From NCBI GenBank assembly GCA_016235555.1, contig JACRKC010000006.1, forward strand, positions 62,001 through 126,000: a stretch of DNA of 64,000 nt, given 5' to 3'. Made by a program: the position numbers and the translations under genes. Below are positions 40,235-49,079 of the stretch, in pieces (the first letter of the stretch is position 1; each line of letters opens with the position of its first letter). The stretch is from Verrucomicrobiota bacterium. GTDB lineage: Bacteria > Verrucomicrobiota > Verrucomicrobiia > Opitutales > Opitutaceae. Under the pieces are notes generated by a model. It did no database searches. It worked only from the letters and a program-made list of their open reading frames with translations, and had not been told where the DNA came from.

Positions 40235-41317
40235 TCACCCCCGCGCGACCGGACGGGTTGCCGGCTTCGCCGCCGGCAGACTCGCCCCATCCACCCACCG
40301 CCCCTCGACCAAAATGCGGCGGCAATAACGCGGCACGCCGCGCTCGTTTTGGTGGATGAGCCCGGCGAGCGTGCGCATCGCGACCTGGCCGATTTCGAGG
40401 GAGTTTTGATCCACCCCCGCGTCGAAATCTCCGTCCAGCACGCTGAGCGCCGCCGCCGCGAGATCGCGGGGCACTTCGATCCCGAGGTCCGTGAGCATTG
40501 CGTGGAGGCGCGCATCGGTCGTGATGATGGCGTCGGGCTTCCAGCGGCGCAGCCACGGCTTGAGCGCGCGCTCGTCGAGGCGCGCGTCGCGTTCTTCGAG
40601 CAGGAGCGGCTCGAGGTGCTCCGGCAGCGGCAGTGTCGCGTCCTGGATGGCGAGGTAGCCGGCGCGGAAGTTGCCGCCCGTATTCCGGTCGTGGCCGCGC
40701 GAAGTCACGTAGCCGATGCGGCGATAGCCGCGCTCGCGGATTTTCATGAAGGCCAGGCTGGCGCAGTTCATCTGGTCGCACGTGATGACGTGCGCCCGCG
40801 GCTCCTTGACCGACACGCCGAAGCGCACGACCGAGCACTGCGCCCAGTCGAAACCGGGCAGGCTGAATCCGTGCACGTGCGGCGGGAGCAGGATGCCCCG
40901 CACGTTGCGTGTAGTCAGAATGCGCTGCAACCGCTCTCCGGTCATCTCGCGATCGAGCACGAATTCTTCCAGCCGGTAGCCGAGGCTCGTCGCCGCCTCC
41001 TGCGCGCCGCGCCAGTAAGCGGCGAATTCCTGCAGCCGCCGCAGCGCCTTGGGATCGGGCCACTGGTTGAGCCACGCAATGGTCGAGTGGATGGTGACCG
41101 GGCGCTTCGAGTGCCGGTAGGCGGAGAGCGACGCGAGCATCGGATCCGGCCGGTAGCCGAGCTTTTCCGCCGTGGCTTTCACCTCTTCGCGCCGGGCCGC
41201 CGACACCCGCGGGTCGTCGCGCAGGGCCAGCGACACCGTCACGTGCGACACGCCCATAACGCGGGCGACATCGCGGAGCGACACGCGGGCGGGGTTGGGC
41301 GTGGCGGCCGGAGGCAT
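40235..41317 (-). CDS. LacI-family transcriptional regulator
   Basis: About 360 residues from ATG 41317. The HTH is VSLRDVARVMGVSHVTVSLA, then LRDDPRVSAARREEVKATAE and KLGYRPDPMLASLSAYR, the LacI pattern including the hinge helix. The effector domain reads GILLPPHVHGFSLPGFDWAQ and KPDAIITTDARLHAMLTDLG. It sits between the uronate catabolic genes and the TonB receptor/GH88/lyase genes, divergent from the latter. It probably represses them in the absence of a uronate or oligosaccharide. The frame stays open antisense to the receptor up to 44974, which is an artefact. A perfect 36-base palindrome lies 76 bases before its start. Confidence 0.88.
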   Translation of the reverse strand: MPPAATPNPARVSLRDVARVMGVSHVTVSLALRDDPRVSAARREEVKATAEKLGYRPDPMLASLSAYRHSKRPVTIHSTIAWLNQWPDPKALRRLQEFAAYWRGAQEAATSLGYRLEEFVLDREMTGERLQRILTTRNVRGILLPPHVHGFSLPGFDWAQCSVVRFGVSVKEPRAHVITCDQMNCASLAFMKIRERGYRRIGYVTSRGHDRNTGGNFRAGYLAIQDATLPLPEHLEPLLLEERDARLDERALKPWLRRWKPDAIITTDARLHAMLTDLGIEVPRDLAAAALSVLDGDFDAGVDQNSLEIGQVAMRTLAGLIHQNERGVPRYCRRILVEGRWVDGASLPAAKPATRPVARG

Positions 41318-41392
41318 GGCCGCAGCGTGCTCGCCGGGCGTTTCCAGTGTAAATCCAATTCGCCCTTCAACTCGCCCCCTCCACCTCATCCG

Positions 41393-41428
41393 GCCCAAAC
41401 TATGTCGCAATTGCGACATAGTTTGGGC
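41393..41428. promoter_or_regulatory. Perfect 36-bp palindrome, probable LacI-type operator
   Basis: The half site is GCCCAAACTATGTCGCAA and the second half is its exact complement, with AATT at the centre. It lies in the 243-base divergent region between the LacI start (41317) and the TonB receptor start (41561). This position rules out a simple terminator. LacI proteins bind palindromes in just such places. Binding of the adjacent protein is inferred. Confidence 0.7.
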
Positions 41429-41560
41429 AGAGCAGCCGGAGGGGTTGGTTACCAGTGAAACTGGCCGAGGCTTTGTGTCGGCGGCGGCTTCGGCGGATGA
41501 GTCGTGCGTTCCGAAGTTCACCTGCGCCCCACGTCCGCCCGTCCCAATCCTCGCCGCCGT

Positions 41561-44500
41561 ATGAAAACCTCCCGCGAATTCCGGTGTCTGTCGCTCCGCC
41601 CTTTCCTGGTGCTGGGCTCGCTCGCCGTTCCGCTCATCGCCCAGGTCGCCCCGAAACCCGGCGCGCCCATTGCTCCCGCGCCGGCGGGCGCCGTCGTGTC
41701 GACCAGCGCGTCCGCCACGCCAAAGGACGTGGTGGAGCTCTCGCCGTTCACCGTAAACGCCGAAAAAGATAACGGCTTCGCCGCCACCAACGCCGGCACC
41801 GCCACCAAGCTCGGTCTCGATATGAAAGACATGGCCGCACCGTATTCGGTCATGACGGGCGAGTTCCTCGCCGCCCTCGGCATCACCGACATCCAGGAGG
41901 CCGCGTTGTGGTCCACCAACGGCGCGCCCGTGATCGACGGCCAGGGCGCCGACCAGTTCGCGTTGCCCGCGATGTATAACATCCGCGGCCAGGTCATCAA
42001 CGCAGGGCAGCAGCGGAATTTCTTCACCACCGCCTCGCCCGCCGACACCTACAACACCGAGCGCGTCGACTTCGGCCGCGGCCCCAACGCCGTGCTCTTC
42101 AACACCGGCGCCAACTCCGTGCTCGGCGGCGGCATCAGCAGCCAGACCAAGCGCGCACGCCTCGATCGCGATGCCGACACCGTCGGCGTCACCGTCGGCT
42201 CGTGGGACAACTACCGTTTCACGCTCGATGTGAACCGCCGCCTCACCGACAAGCTCGCCGTGCGCGGCAACCTCCTCTGGCAGGACAAGCAGGGCTACAT
42301 GGATCACGAGTTCGAGAAGCGCAAAGGCGTCACGCTCGACGCCACCTACCGCCTCACACCGAAGACCGAGGTGCGCGCGCAGTTCCTCAACGACAAGGTC
42401 TCGCGCACGCGGCCCACGTTCCCGTCGTTCGACCGGCTCAGCGGCTGGGATGGCACGACGGTCTTCGATGCGCCGATCACCAACGCCCAGCTCACCGCGC
42501 TGGGCGTCAACGGCGAGCGTCAGGGCATCGAGCGCCTCGGCAACGATTTCGTCTTCATCCCCGGCGAGACCACGATCATGAACTGGACGAACATGGCGCG
42601 CACCCGCCGCGGCGACTCCACCGCCAACGTCCCGCTCTACGTCGGCGGCAACGTCTACACGCGCGGCGGCAACACCGAGCTGCTTTCCTTCGGCAACTGG
42701 GCCACGCAGCAGCGCCCCGCCACGCCGAGCGTCACGCAGAACGGCGACCAGGTCCCCTTCGGCTGGAATTTCGCGCTGCCCGACAACCGCTTCGACCGCG
42801 CCATCGCGGCGTCGAAGTTCCGCGTGCCCGGCAAAACGTTCACCAACATGCCCGAGGACCCGACCTACGTCTCGTGGGACAAGAGCGTGAGCCTCGGCTT
42901 CACGCACCAGTTCAGCGACCGGCTCTACTTTGAGCTCAACTCCACCTACGACCGCTATCACGAGCGGCTGCTGAACAACATCAACGGCTTCCGCGATTCG
43001 TTCATCGACATCAACAAGAACCTCCCGAACGGCCAACCCAACCCGCACTACCTCGACGTCTACGGTCAGGGCCAGGAGCGCATCCGCGAGCGCTGGATCG
43101 ACAACGGCGGCGTGCGCGCCTCGCTCAACCACCTCCTCGATCTCGGCAAGTGGGGCAGCTACACGTTCAACCTCACCGGCGCCTTCACGCGTCTCGAGCG
43201 CGACAACCGCCAGTCCGTCGCCTCCATCGCCATCGCCGCCGACCCGCGCGAGTGGCAGGGCCAGGCGGTCAACATCCGCGAATATTGGAGCGACACCGCG
43301 CGCACGTTCGCGACGAACCGCCTGCCGACGAGTCTCTTCAACCGCGTCGCCGACTCGACGGGCAACGCCTTCACCACCTCCACCTCCACGATCACGCCGC
43401 GCTGGGTGCTCAACGGCTGGGGCGACGAGACCGAGACGCAGCGGCAGGGCATCTTCGCGATGGCGGGCCGCTACTTTGGTGGGAAGCTCGTCTTCTCCGG
43501 CGGCGCGCGCCTCGACAACTGGAAGCGCGAGGTCCGCAGCCAGCCCACGTCGATGGGCTTCCTGCCCGTCGCCGCGAACTGGGATGGCTACACCCTCGAC
43601 GATCGCTACTGGCGCCCCAACGCCCCCGCCGACTGGGCCAAGCTCACCTACACGCCGAAGGACGCCGCCGGCAACCCGACCTCCACGGTCCCGCTCCTCG
43701 CCGTCGATCGCCCGACGGTCGCCGGCACCAACGGCGTCAACACCCAGAATCCCCTCTACGCGAACGATCGTTTCCGCAACGACTACAACGCGCCCGTCCG
43801 CAAGGCCACCGGCGTCAACACCACCGCGAGCCTCGTCTATCACCTCACCTCGTGGATGTCGCTCGGCGGCAGCTACGGCGACAGCTACGCGCCGCGCACC
43901 GGCGGCGCCTACGAACTCGACGGCACCGACGCAAAGCCCGAGACCGGCAAATCCTACGACGGCGTCGTGCGTTTCACGCTCTTTCAACAGCGCGCGCTCG
44001 GCGGCATCGACATCTCCGCGCGCACCTATTTCAACCGCCGTCAGAACGCCCTCGGCGATCCTCCCGGCAAATCGAATTTCAACGCCCTGCTCGGCCGCAA
44101 CGATGCGCGCGACGCCACGCCCAACGGCCGCAACCAGCTCGGTTTCCAGGACCTCATCGGCCAGGATTATACCGCGCAGAAAAACAAAGGCATCGAGATC
44201 GAGGTGAGCGGCCGCCTCACGCGCGGCTGGCGCATGACCGGCAGCCTCGGCACCGGCCGCATCGACGACTACGATCGCTGGAAGAAAACGCAGTCCTACT
44301 TCTCGGGCCGCGTCGCCGATATGCGCGCCGTGCTCGAAGCCGCCGGCGGCCGTCTCGATACTTCGCTGAAACCCGCCGGCTCCACGAGCGCCCCCGGCCT
44401 CGCCCTCGTCAACCCCGCCATCACGGCGGCGATCCCCAGCGAGCAGCAGAACGCCGTCAACGACTACAATGCGTTCTGGGTGAACTACGACACCATCCCC

Positions 44501-45016
44501 ACGCTGGCCGACACCATCGGCATCAAGCGCATGACGATCAAACTGTTCACCGACTACTCGGTGCAGCAGGGCCGCTTCAAGGGCCTGCGCTTCGGCCTCG
44601 GTGCGAACTACGTCGACCACGTCGTCGCCGGCTACCGCTCGGGCGACACCATCGCGAACCCGAACTACAACCCCGCGCTGCCCGTCACCGCGACGAACCG
44701 CCCGTGGGTCGACGATCCGAAAGTCGACGCCAACACGCCGGTGTGGATCAAGCAACCCTTCGAGCTCACCGGCACGATCGGCTACTCGCTGCGGCTGAAA
44801 TCCGGCCCGCGTTTCGTGCAGGGACGGGAGCTGCAATTCCACCTCGTCATCCGCAATCTCGCGAACTGGCAGAAAATTTTCAACCAGGACGAAGGCGTGT
44901 CCCTGCGTCCGCCCGACGGCAACCTCGCGCTGCCGTATCGCACCGCGGTGCCGAGCCGCATCGGCCAGTTCCAACGCCCGATCAACTTCGAGTTCACCAC
45001 GACCCTGAAGCTCTGA
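41561..45016 (+). CDS. TonB-dependent receptor of the uronate-polymer locus
   Basis: About 1151 residues from ATG 41561. Signal sequence SLRPFLVLGSLAVPLIAQV, then the Opitutaceae-type KDVVELSPFTVNAEKDNGFA. The plug contains FALPAMYNIRGQVINAGQQR and ERVDFGRGPNAVLFNTGANS. There is no carboxypeptidase-like domain, unlike the pair at 240-6313. The barrel runs to INFEFTTTLKL. It is first in an apparent operon with the GH88 hydrolase and the lyase and is divergent from LacI. It is likely to take up oligosaccharides of a uronate-containing polymer. A second ATG-like start at 41504 lies before any signal sequence and was not chosen. Confidence 0.88.
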   Translation: MKTSREFRCLSLRPFLVLGSLAVPLIAQVAPKPGAPIAPAPAGAVVSTSASATPKDVVELSPFTVNAEKDNGFAATNAGTATKLGLDMKDMAAPYSVMTGEFLAALGITDIQEAALWSTNGAPVIDGQGADQFALPAMYNIRGQVINAGQQRNFFTTASPADTYNTERVDFGRGPNAVLFNTGANSVLGGGISSQTKRARLDRDADTVGVTVGSWDNYRFTLDVNRRLTDKLAVRGNLLWQDKQGYMDHEFEKRKGVTLDATYRLTPKTEVRAQFLNDKVSRTRPTFPSFDRLSGWDGTTVFDAPITNAQLTALGVNGERQGIERLGNDFVFIPGETTIMNWTNMARTRRGDSTANVPLYVGGNVYTRGGNTELLSFGNWATQQRPATPSVTQNGDQVPFGWNFALPDNRFDRAIAASKFRVPGKTFTNMPEDPTYVSWDKSVSLGFTHQFSDRLYFELNSTYDRYHERLLNNINGFRDSFIDINKNLPNGQPNPHYLDVYGQGQERIRERWIDNGGVRASLNHLLDLGKWGSYTFNLTGAFTRLERDNRQSVASIAIAADPREWQGQAVNIREYWSDTARTFATNRLPTSLFNRVADSTGNAFTTSTSTITPRWVLNGWGDETETQRQGIFAMAGRYFGGKLVFSGGARLDNWKREVRSQPTSMGFLPVAANWDGYTLDDRYWRPNAPADWAKLTYTPKDAAGNPTSTVPLLAVDRPTVAGTNGVNTQNPLYANDRFRNDYNAPVRKATGVNTTASLVYHLTSWMSLGGSYGDSYAPRTGGAYELDGTDAKPETGKSYDGVVRFTLFQQRALGGIDISARTYFNRRQNALGDPPGKSNFNALLGRNDARDATPNGRNQLGFQDLIGQDYTAQKNKGIEIEVSGRLTRGWRMTGSLGTGRIDDYDRWKKTQSYFSGRVADMRAVLEAAGGRLDTSLKPAGSTSAPGLALVNPAITAAIPSEQQNAVNDYNAFWVNYDTIPTLADTIGIKRMTIKLFTDYSVQQGRFKGLRFGLGANYVDHVVAGYRSGDTIANPNYNPALPVTATNRPWVDDPKVDANTPVWIKQPFELTGTIGYSLRLKSGPRFVQGRELQFHLVIRNLANWQKIFNQDEGVSLRPPDGNLALPYRTAVPSRIGQFQRPINFEFTTTLKL

Positions 45017-45030
45017 CCATGGATCCGAGG

Positions 45031-45105
45031 GTGGAGCGGCTTGACCCCAAGCCGCTTCGTGCGCCTCCGATTCCGGATCAGCGGCTTGAGGTCAAGCCGC
45101 TCCAC
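45031..45105. repeat. REP-like inverted pair with GTGG heads
   Basis: The left arm is GTGGAGCGGCTTGACCCCAA and the right arm ends TTGAGGTCAAGCCGCTCCAC. Each folds as AGCGGCTTG/CAAGCCGCT. It lies between the receptor and the GH88 gene and ends 9 bases before the GH88 start, so it could lie close to the ribosome site. Confidence 0.8.
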
Positions 45106-45114
45106 CTTTCAGCA

Positions 45115-46308
45115 ATGAAACCCTCCGCCGCCATCCCGGTCGCGAACCACTCCTCGTCCGCCGCCTACGACCGCGCCTACGCCGTCTGTGTCGACAAGGC
45201 CCGCCGCAACCTCGCCCGCCTCGCCGCGCGACCGGTCGCGGGGCCGTTCGCCCGCGATGGCGATTACTTCGCGCATCCCGAAGGCTTCTTCGACATCGGC
45301 AACTGGACCTCGTCGTTTCACACCGGCATGGCGTTGCAGGCCTTCGAGTCCACGCACGATCCGGAGTTCGTCCAACTGGCCAACCGCCTCGGCGATTCCT
45401 ACCGCGCAAAGGTCACGCGTGCCCGCATGGACACCATGCACGACCTTGGCTTCCTCTACTCGCTCTACTCCGTCGCGCTCCACCGGCTCACGGGCGACGT
45501 CGAGCACCAGCGCACCGGCCTGCTCGCGGCGGACGAACTCGCGAAGCGCTTCAGTGCGCGCGGCGGCTACATTCGCGCCTGGGGCCGCATGGACGAAAAC
45601 GACACCGACTACGCCGGCCTCGCCATCATCGACTGCATGATGAACCTGCCGCTGCTCTTCTGGGCCGCGCGCGAGACCGGCAGCCGTTTCTACTCCGAAA
45701 TCGCCGTCGCGCACGCCGACACGACGCAGGCGAACTTCGTCCGCGCCGACGACAGCGTGTGCCACGCGTTCCGCTTCGATTTGACCACCGGCGCGCCGCT
45801 CCGCCCGGAAAACTACTGCGGCTACGCCGTCGATTCGCACTGGGCGCGCGGCACGGCGTGGGCGATCTACGGCTTCGCGCTGGCCTTCCGTCACACGGGC
45901 CGCACCGCGTATCTCGACACCGCGGCGCGGCTCGCGAAAAAATTCGTCGCACTCCTCGATCGCGAAATCGTCCCGCTCTGGGACTTCCGCCTGCCCGCCG
46001 GCAGCGAGCCGGTTCGCGACTCCTCCGCGGCCGCGATTGTGGTGTGCGGCCTCGATGAAGTGTGCGCGCACCGGCCCGACACCGCGCTCTCCGCGGCGGC
46101 CGAAAAATTGCTCGGGCGGCTGTGCTCCGCCGGGTATCTCGATCCGAATCCGGAGTGCCCGGGCGTGTTGCGTCACGCCGAGGTCGGGGCCGGACCCGGC
46201 GTCGTCCCCGGCACGATCAAGGCCCAGGACGTTTACACGAGCTGGGGCGACTACTATTTCATGGAGGCGCTCAGCCGGCGATTGAACCGGACCGCCGACT
46301 GGTGGTAG
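45115..46308 (+). CDS. GH88-family unsaturated uronyl hydrolase
   Basis: About 397 residues from ATG 45115. The alpha/alpha-barrel signature is present: FFDIGNWTSSFHTGMALQAF, TRARMDTMHDLGFLYSLYSV, then DENDTDYAGLAIIDCMMNLP and SHWARGTAWAIYGFALAFRH. The Asp residues of MHDLGF and IIDCMMNL are at the positions of the catalytic acids of GH88. The enzyme removes the 4,5-unsaturated uronate that lyases leave at the non-reducing end, giving 5-keto-4-deoxyuronate. No signal peptide was seen, so it probably works in the cytoplasm on imported fragments. It is followed by a lyase gene after 11 bases. Confidence 0.9.
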   Translation: MKPSAAIPVANHSSSAAYDRAYAVCVDKARRNLARLAARPVAGPFARDGDYFAHPEGFFDIGNWTSSFHTGMALQAFESTHDPEFVQLANRLGDSYRAKVTRARMDTMHDLGFLYSLYSVALHRLTGDVEHQRTGLLAADELAKRFSARGGYIRAWGRMDENDTDYAGLAIIDCMMNLPLLFWAARETGSRFYSEIAVAHADTTQANFVRADDSVCHAFRFDLTTGAPLRPENYCGYAVDSHWARGTAWAIYGFALAFRHTGRTAYLDTAARLAKKFVALLDREIVPLWDFRLPAGSEPVRDSSAAAIVVCGLDEVCAHRPDTALSAAAEKLLGRLCSAGYLDPNPECPGVLRHAEVGAGPGVVPGTIKAQDVYTSWGDYYFMEALSRRLNRTADWW

Positions 46309-46319
46309 ACCGGCGCCGC

Positions 46320-48341
46320 ATGCTCTTGTCTCTCCGGTTGTGGTGCCTCGCCAGCTTCGTGCTCATCGCGCAGGTCGTGGCGGCGGATTTTTCCTTCACG
46401 CACCCGGGCTTGCTCCACTCGGCCGCCGATCTCGCCCGCCTGCGCGCCGCGATCGCGGCGAAGGCGGAGCCGACCTTCGCCGGTTTCGAGAAACTCCGCG
46501 CGCATTCCGCTTCGCGCGCGACCTATGTGCTGCGCGGCCCCGGCGAGGAAATCGGGCGTGCGCCCACGGTGAATTTCGGCGAGTTCGATGCCGACGCCAA
46601 CGCCGCCTACCAGAACGCACTCCTCTGGTGCCTCACCGGCCAACGCGCTCACGCCGAGAAGGCGAAAGAGCTCGTCAACGCCTGGTCAGCCACGCTGAAA
46701 CGCGTGAGCGGCGCCGACGCCGTGCTCATGGCTGGACTCGGCCCGTTCAAATTCGTCAACGCCGCCGAACTGCTGCGCCACACCGACGCCGGCTGGCCTG
46801 AGGCCGACGCGCGCCGCTGCGAGCGCCTGCTGCGCGAGGCGATTTATCCGGCGCTCAAGGACTTCGCGCCTTTCGCCAACGGCAACTGGGACACCGCCGC
46901 GATCAAGACCGTGCTCGCCATCGGTGTGTTCTGCAACGACCGCGCGATCTTCGAGCGGGCGCTGCGCTACTACACCGACGGCGCCGGCGACGGCCGTCTC
47001 ACGCACTACATCATCAACGACGCCGGCCAGTGCCAGGAAAGCGGCCGCGACATGCCGCACACCCAGCTCGGCCTCGCGCACCTCGGCGACGCGTGCGAGA
47101 TCGCGTGGCACCAGGGCCTCGATCTCTACGGCCACGCGCAGAGCCGCCTGCTCGCCGGCTTCGAATACACCGCGCGCTACAACCTCGGCGAAAACGTCCC
47201 CTTCGTCGAAACCCTCGATCGCACCGGCAAATATCACCACATGCGCATCGCCACGCAGGGTCGCGGCAACCTCCGTCCGGTCTACGAACAAATCTACCAC
47301 CACTATGTGAACCGTGCCGGTCTCGCCGCGCCGTGGACGCAGCGCGCCGCGGAGAAACTTCGCCCTGAAGGCGAAGCCCGCCCCGGCGCCGACCACCCCG
47401 GCTTCGGCACGCTGCTCTACACGCGCTCACGTGGCGAAGAACTCGTCGCGCGCCTCGCCGCTCCCGCCGCCGTCATCGCGCGCGGCACTCCCGCGGCCAA
47501 CACGCTCGCGTGGATCGCCGTGCGCGGCGCCACGCGCTACACGATCAAGCGCGCCACCACGCCGGCCAACATCTTTGCCATCGTCGCACGCGACGTGACC
47601 GCGACGCATTTCACCGACGCGGATGTTACGCCCGGCACGCTCTACACCTACCTGGTCACCTCCACTAATGCCGCCGGCGAAAGTCCCGCCTCCTTCGCCA
47701 CGACGATTGCCGCCGGCCTGCCGCGTCCATGGGAATCCGCGGACATCGGCGCTCCGCCCACCACCGGCGGCACGAGTTTCAATGGCCGCACCTTCACGCT
47801 CGAAGCGGCCGGGACGGGAATGACTGCCCTGGCTGACCAGTTGCACTTCGTCCATCAGCCGCTTGCCGGTGATGGCATGATCGTCGCGCGCTTCGTGCCG
47901 CAGGTGAGTTCGCAGTTCAGCCAGTTCGGCGTGATGGTGCGCAGCTCGCTCGCGCCCGACGCACCGGCCGTGGCAGTGTTGCTCGCGCCCGTTTCGACTG
48001 AAGACCGCGAGCGCCCGCGTTGGCGGCCCACATTGCTCGTCCGTCCGGCGCCAGGACTCGCAGTCCAGACCGTGTCGGCATTCGAACCACTTCAGGCTCC
48101 GATTGTGACCTATGGCCGCCTGATGCAGCCCTGCTCGCTCCGGCTCGAACGCCGCGGCGACACGTTCACGGCGGCGTTCTCCGCCGACGGTCAGACTTGG
48201 ACCACCGTGGGCACGGTGACCACCCGGTTGTCGCACGGCACCCTGATCGGACTCGCTGCGTGTTCGCATCTCGCGACACTGACCACCACGGTCGCCTTCG
48301 ATCGGGTGGATGTTGGAGGGGCCACTCCGGCGCACCCCTGA
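46320..48341 (+). CDS. Secreted alginate-lyase-like polysaccharide lyase with C-terminal beta domains
   Basis: About 673 residues from ATG 46320, with signal peptide MLLSLRLWCLASFVLIAQV. Residues 20-390 are alginate-lyase-family helices: NWDTAAIKTVLAIGVFCNDR, then a conserved GQCQESGRDMPHTQLGLAHL (Arg-Asp-x-x-His) and DACEIAWHQGLDLYGHAQSR. The latter combination suggests the PL38-type branch, which includes glucuronan lyases, rather than classic PL5. A fibronectin-III-like domain follows (ATRYTIKRATTPANIFAIVA), and then a concanavalin-like domain of the DUF1349 type to the end. The exact substrate cannot be told. With GH88 and UxaC/UxaE it points to a polymer rich in glucuronate or galacturonate. 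Its stop is 10 bases from the opposing engB stop. Confidence 0.78.
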   Translation: MLLSLRLWCLASFVLIAQVVAADFSFTHPGLLHSAADLARLRAAIAAKAEPTFAGFEKLRAHSASRATYVLRGPGEEIGRAPTVNFGEFDADANAAYQNALLWCLTGQRAHAEKAKELVNAWSATLKRVSGADAVLMAGLGPFKFVNAAELLRHTDAGWPEADARRCERLLREAIYPALKDFAPFANGNWDTAAIKTVLAIGVFCNDRAIFERALRYYTDGAGDGRLTHYIINDAGQCQESGRDMPHTQLGLAHLGDACEIAWHQGLDLYGHAQSRLLAGFEYTARYNLGENVPFVETLDRTGKYHHMRIATQGRGNLRPVYEQIYHHYVNRAGLAAPWTQRAAEKLRPEGEARPGADHPGFGTLLYTRSRGEELVARLAAPAAVIARGTPAANTLAWIAVRGATRYTIKRATTPANIFAIVARDVTATHFTDADVTPGTLYTYLVTSTNAAGESPASFATTIAAGLPRPWESADIGAPPTTGGTSFNGRTFTLEAAGTGMTALADQLHFVHQPLAGDGMIVARFVPQVSSQFSQFGVMVRSSLAPDAPAVAVLLAPVSTEDRERPRWRPTLLVRPAPGLAVQTVSAFEPLQAPIVTYGRLMQPCSLRLERRGDTFTAAFSADGQTWTTVGTVTTRLSHGTLIGLAACSHLATLTTTVAFDRVDVGGATPAHP

Positions 48342-48351
48342 TCGGTCGACC

Positions 48352-48945
48352 TCAGTCGGCGAGAATCGCGGCGATGTGGCCGAGGATTTCGGCACGGCCG
48401 GAGTTCGTTTTCGACGAGGTGACGAATGTCTCCGGCGGGCTGCTCCGCATCCGGGCGAGCTGCGCCATGAAGACGGCGATGTTGGCGCGTGTGGCGGTGG
48501 GCGACTGCTTGTCGGCTTTGGTGAACACGAGTGAGTGCGGTGCGGCGGTCTGCCCGAGCCATTCGAGAAACTCGAGATCGATGGCCTGCGGAGGCAGGCG
48601 CGAATCGATGAGCACGAACACGTGCGCCAGATTGGTGCGGCGGGCGAGGTAGAGCGCGACTGCTTGGTTGAACCCGGCACTCACCTGTTTCTCGACGCGG
48701 GCGTAGCCGTAGCCCGGCAAATCCACGAGACTCCAGCGGCCGTTGATCACGAAGAAATTGAGCAGCTTGGTCTTGCCTGGCGTGTTGGACACCAGCGCCA
48801 GTTCCCGCCGGCCGGCGAGCACGTTGACCAGTGAGGATTTTCCGACGTTGGACCGGCCGATGAAGGCAAACTCCGGCAGTTGCCAGTCGGGGCACTGATC
48901 GAGGCCCGGGGCGCTGGTTTTGAATTCGGCGGTGCGGATGGTCAT
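48352..48945 (-). CDS. engB: Ribosome biogenesis GTPase EngB/YsxC
   Basis: About 197 residues from ATG 48945. G1 is FIGRSNVGKSSLVNVL. The G2 threonine is in SNTPGKTKLLNFF, G3 in LVDLPGYGYARVEK (Asp-x-x-Gly) and G4 in VFTKADKQS. G5 is near VTSSKTNSG. This is the compact TRAFAC GTPase that acts in 50S assembly. It is a housekeeping gene and convergent with the lyase gene. An alternative ATG five codons upstream would lie close to the divergent neighbour. Confidence 0.92.
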   Translation of the reverse strand: MTIRTAEFKTSAPGLDQCPDWQLPEFAFIGRSNVGKSSLVNVLAGRRELALVSNTPGKTKLLNFFVINGRWSLVDLPGYGYARVEKQVSAGFNQAVALYLARRTNLAHVFVLIDSRLPPQAIDLEFLEWLGQTAAPHSLVFTKADKQSPTATRANIAVFMAQLARMRSSPPETFVTSSKTNSGRAEILGHIAAILAD

Positions 48946-49079
48946 GGGTGCAGCCGTCACCGTGCGCAGCCGAAGCGCCCCATGCGAGCTTTGCGCGCGG
49001 GAATCGCCCCCGACCTCGTTACCCGTGGCGCGTAATCTTCAGCCTTCCCGCGCTTCCCGTTTTCCGTCTTTCTCGCCCC

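Noticed and set aside
41393-41428. The 36-bp palindrome as a transcription terminator
   Set aside because: It lies between two divergent start codons and is not followed by a T run, so an operator is the better reading.
41318-44974. The LacI reading frame stays open for another 1200 codons upstream
   Set aside because: The extension runs antisense to the TonB receptor and has no homology. The helix-turn-helix begins right after ATG 41317.
43150-45114. An open frame that precedes and joins the GH88 gene
   Set aside because: It is the +2 shadow of the TonB receptor, Arg/His/Pro-rich. GH88 starts at 45115.
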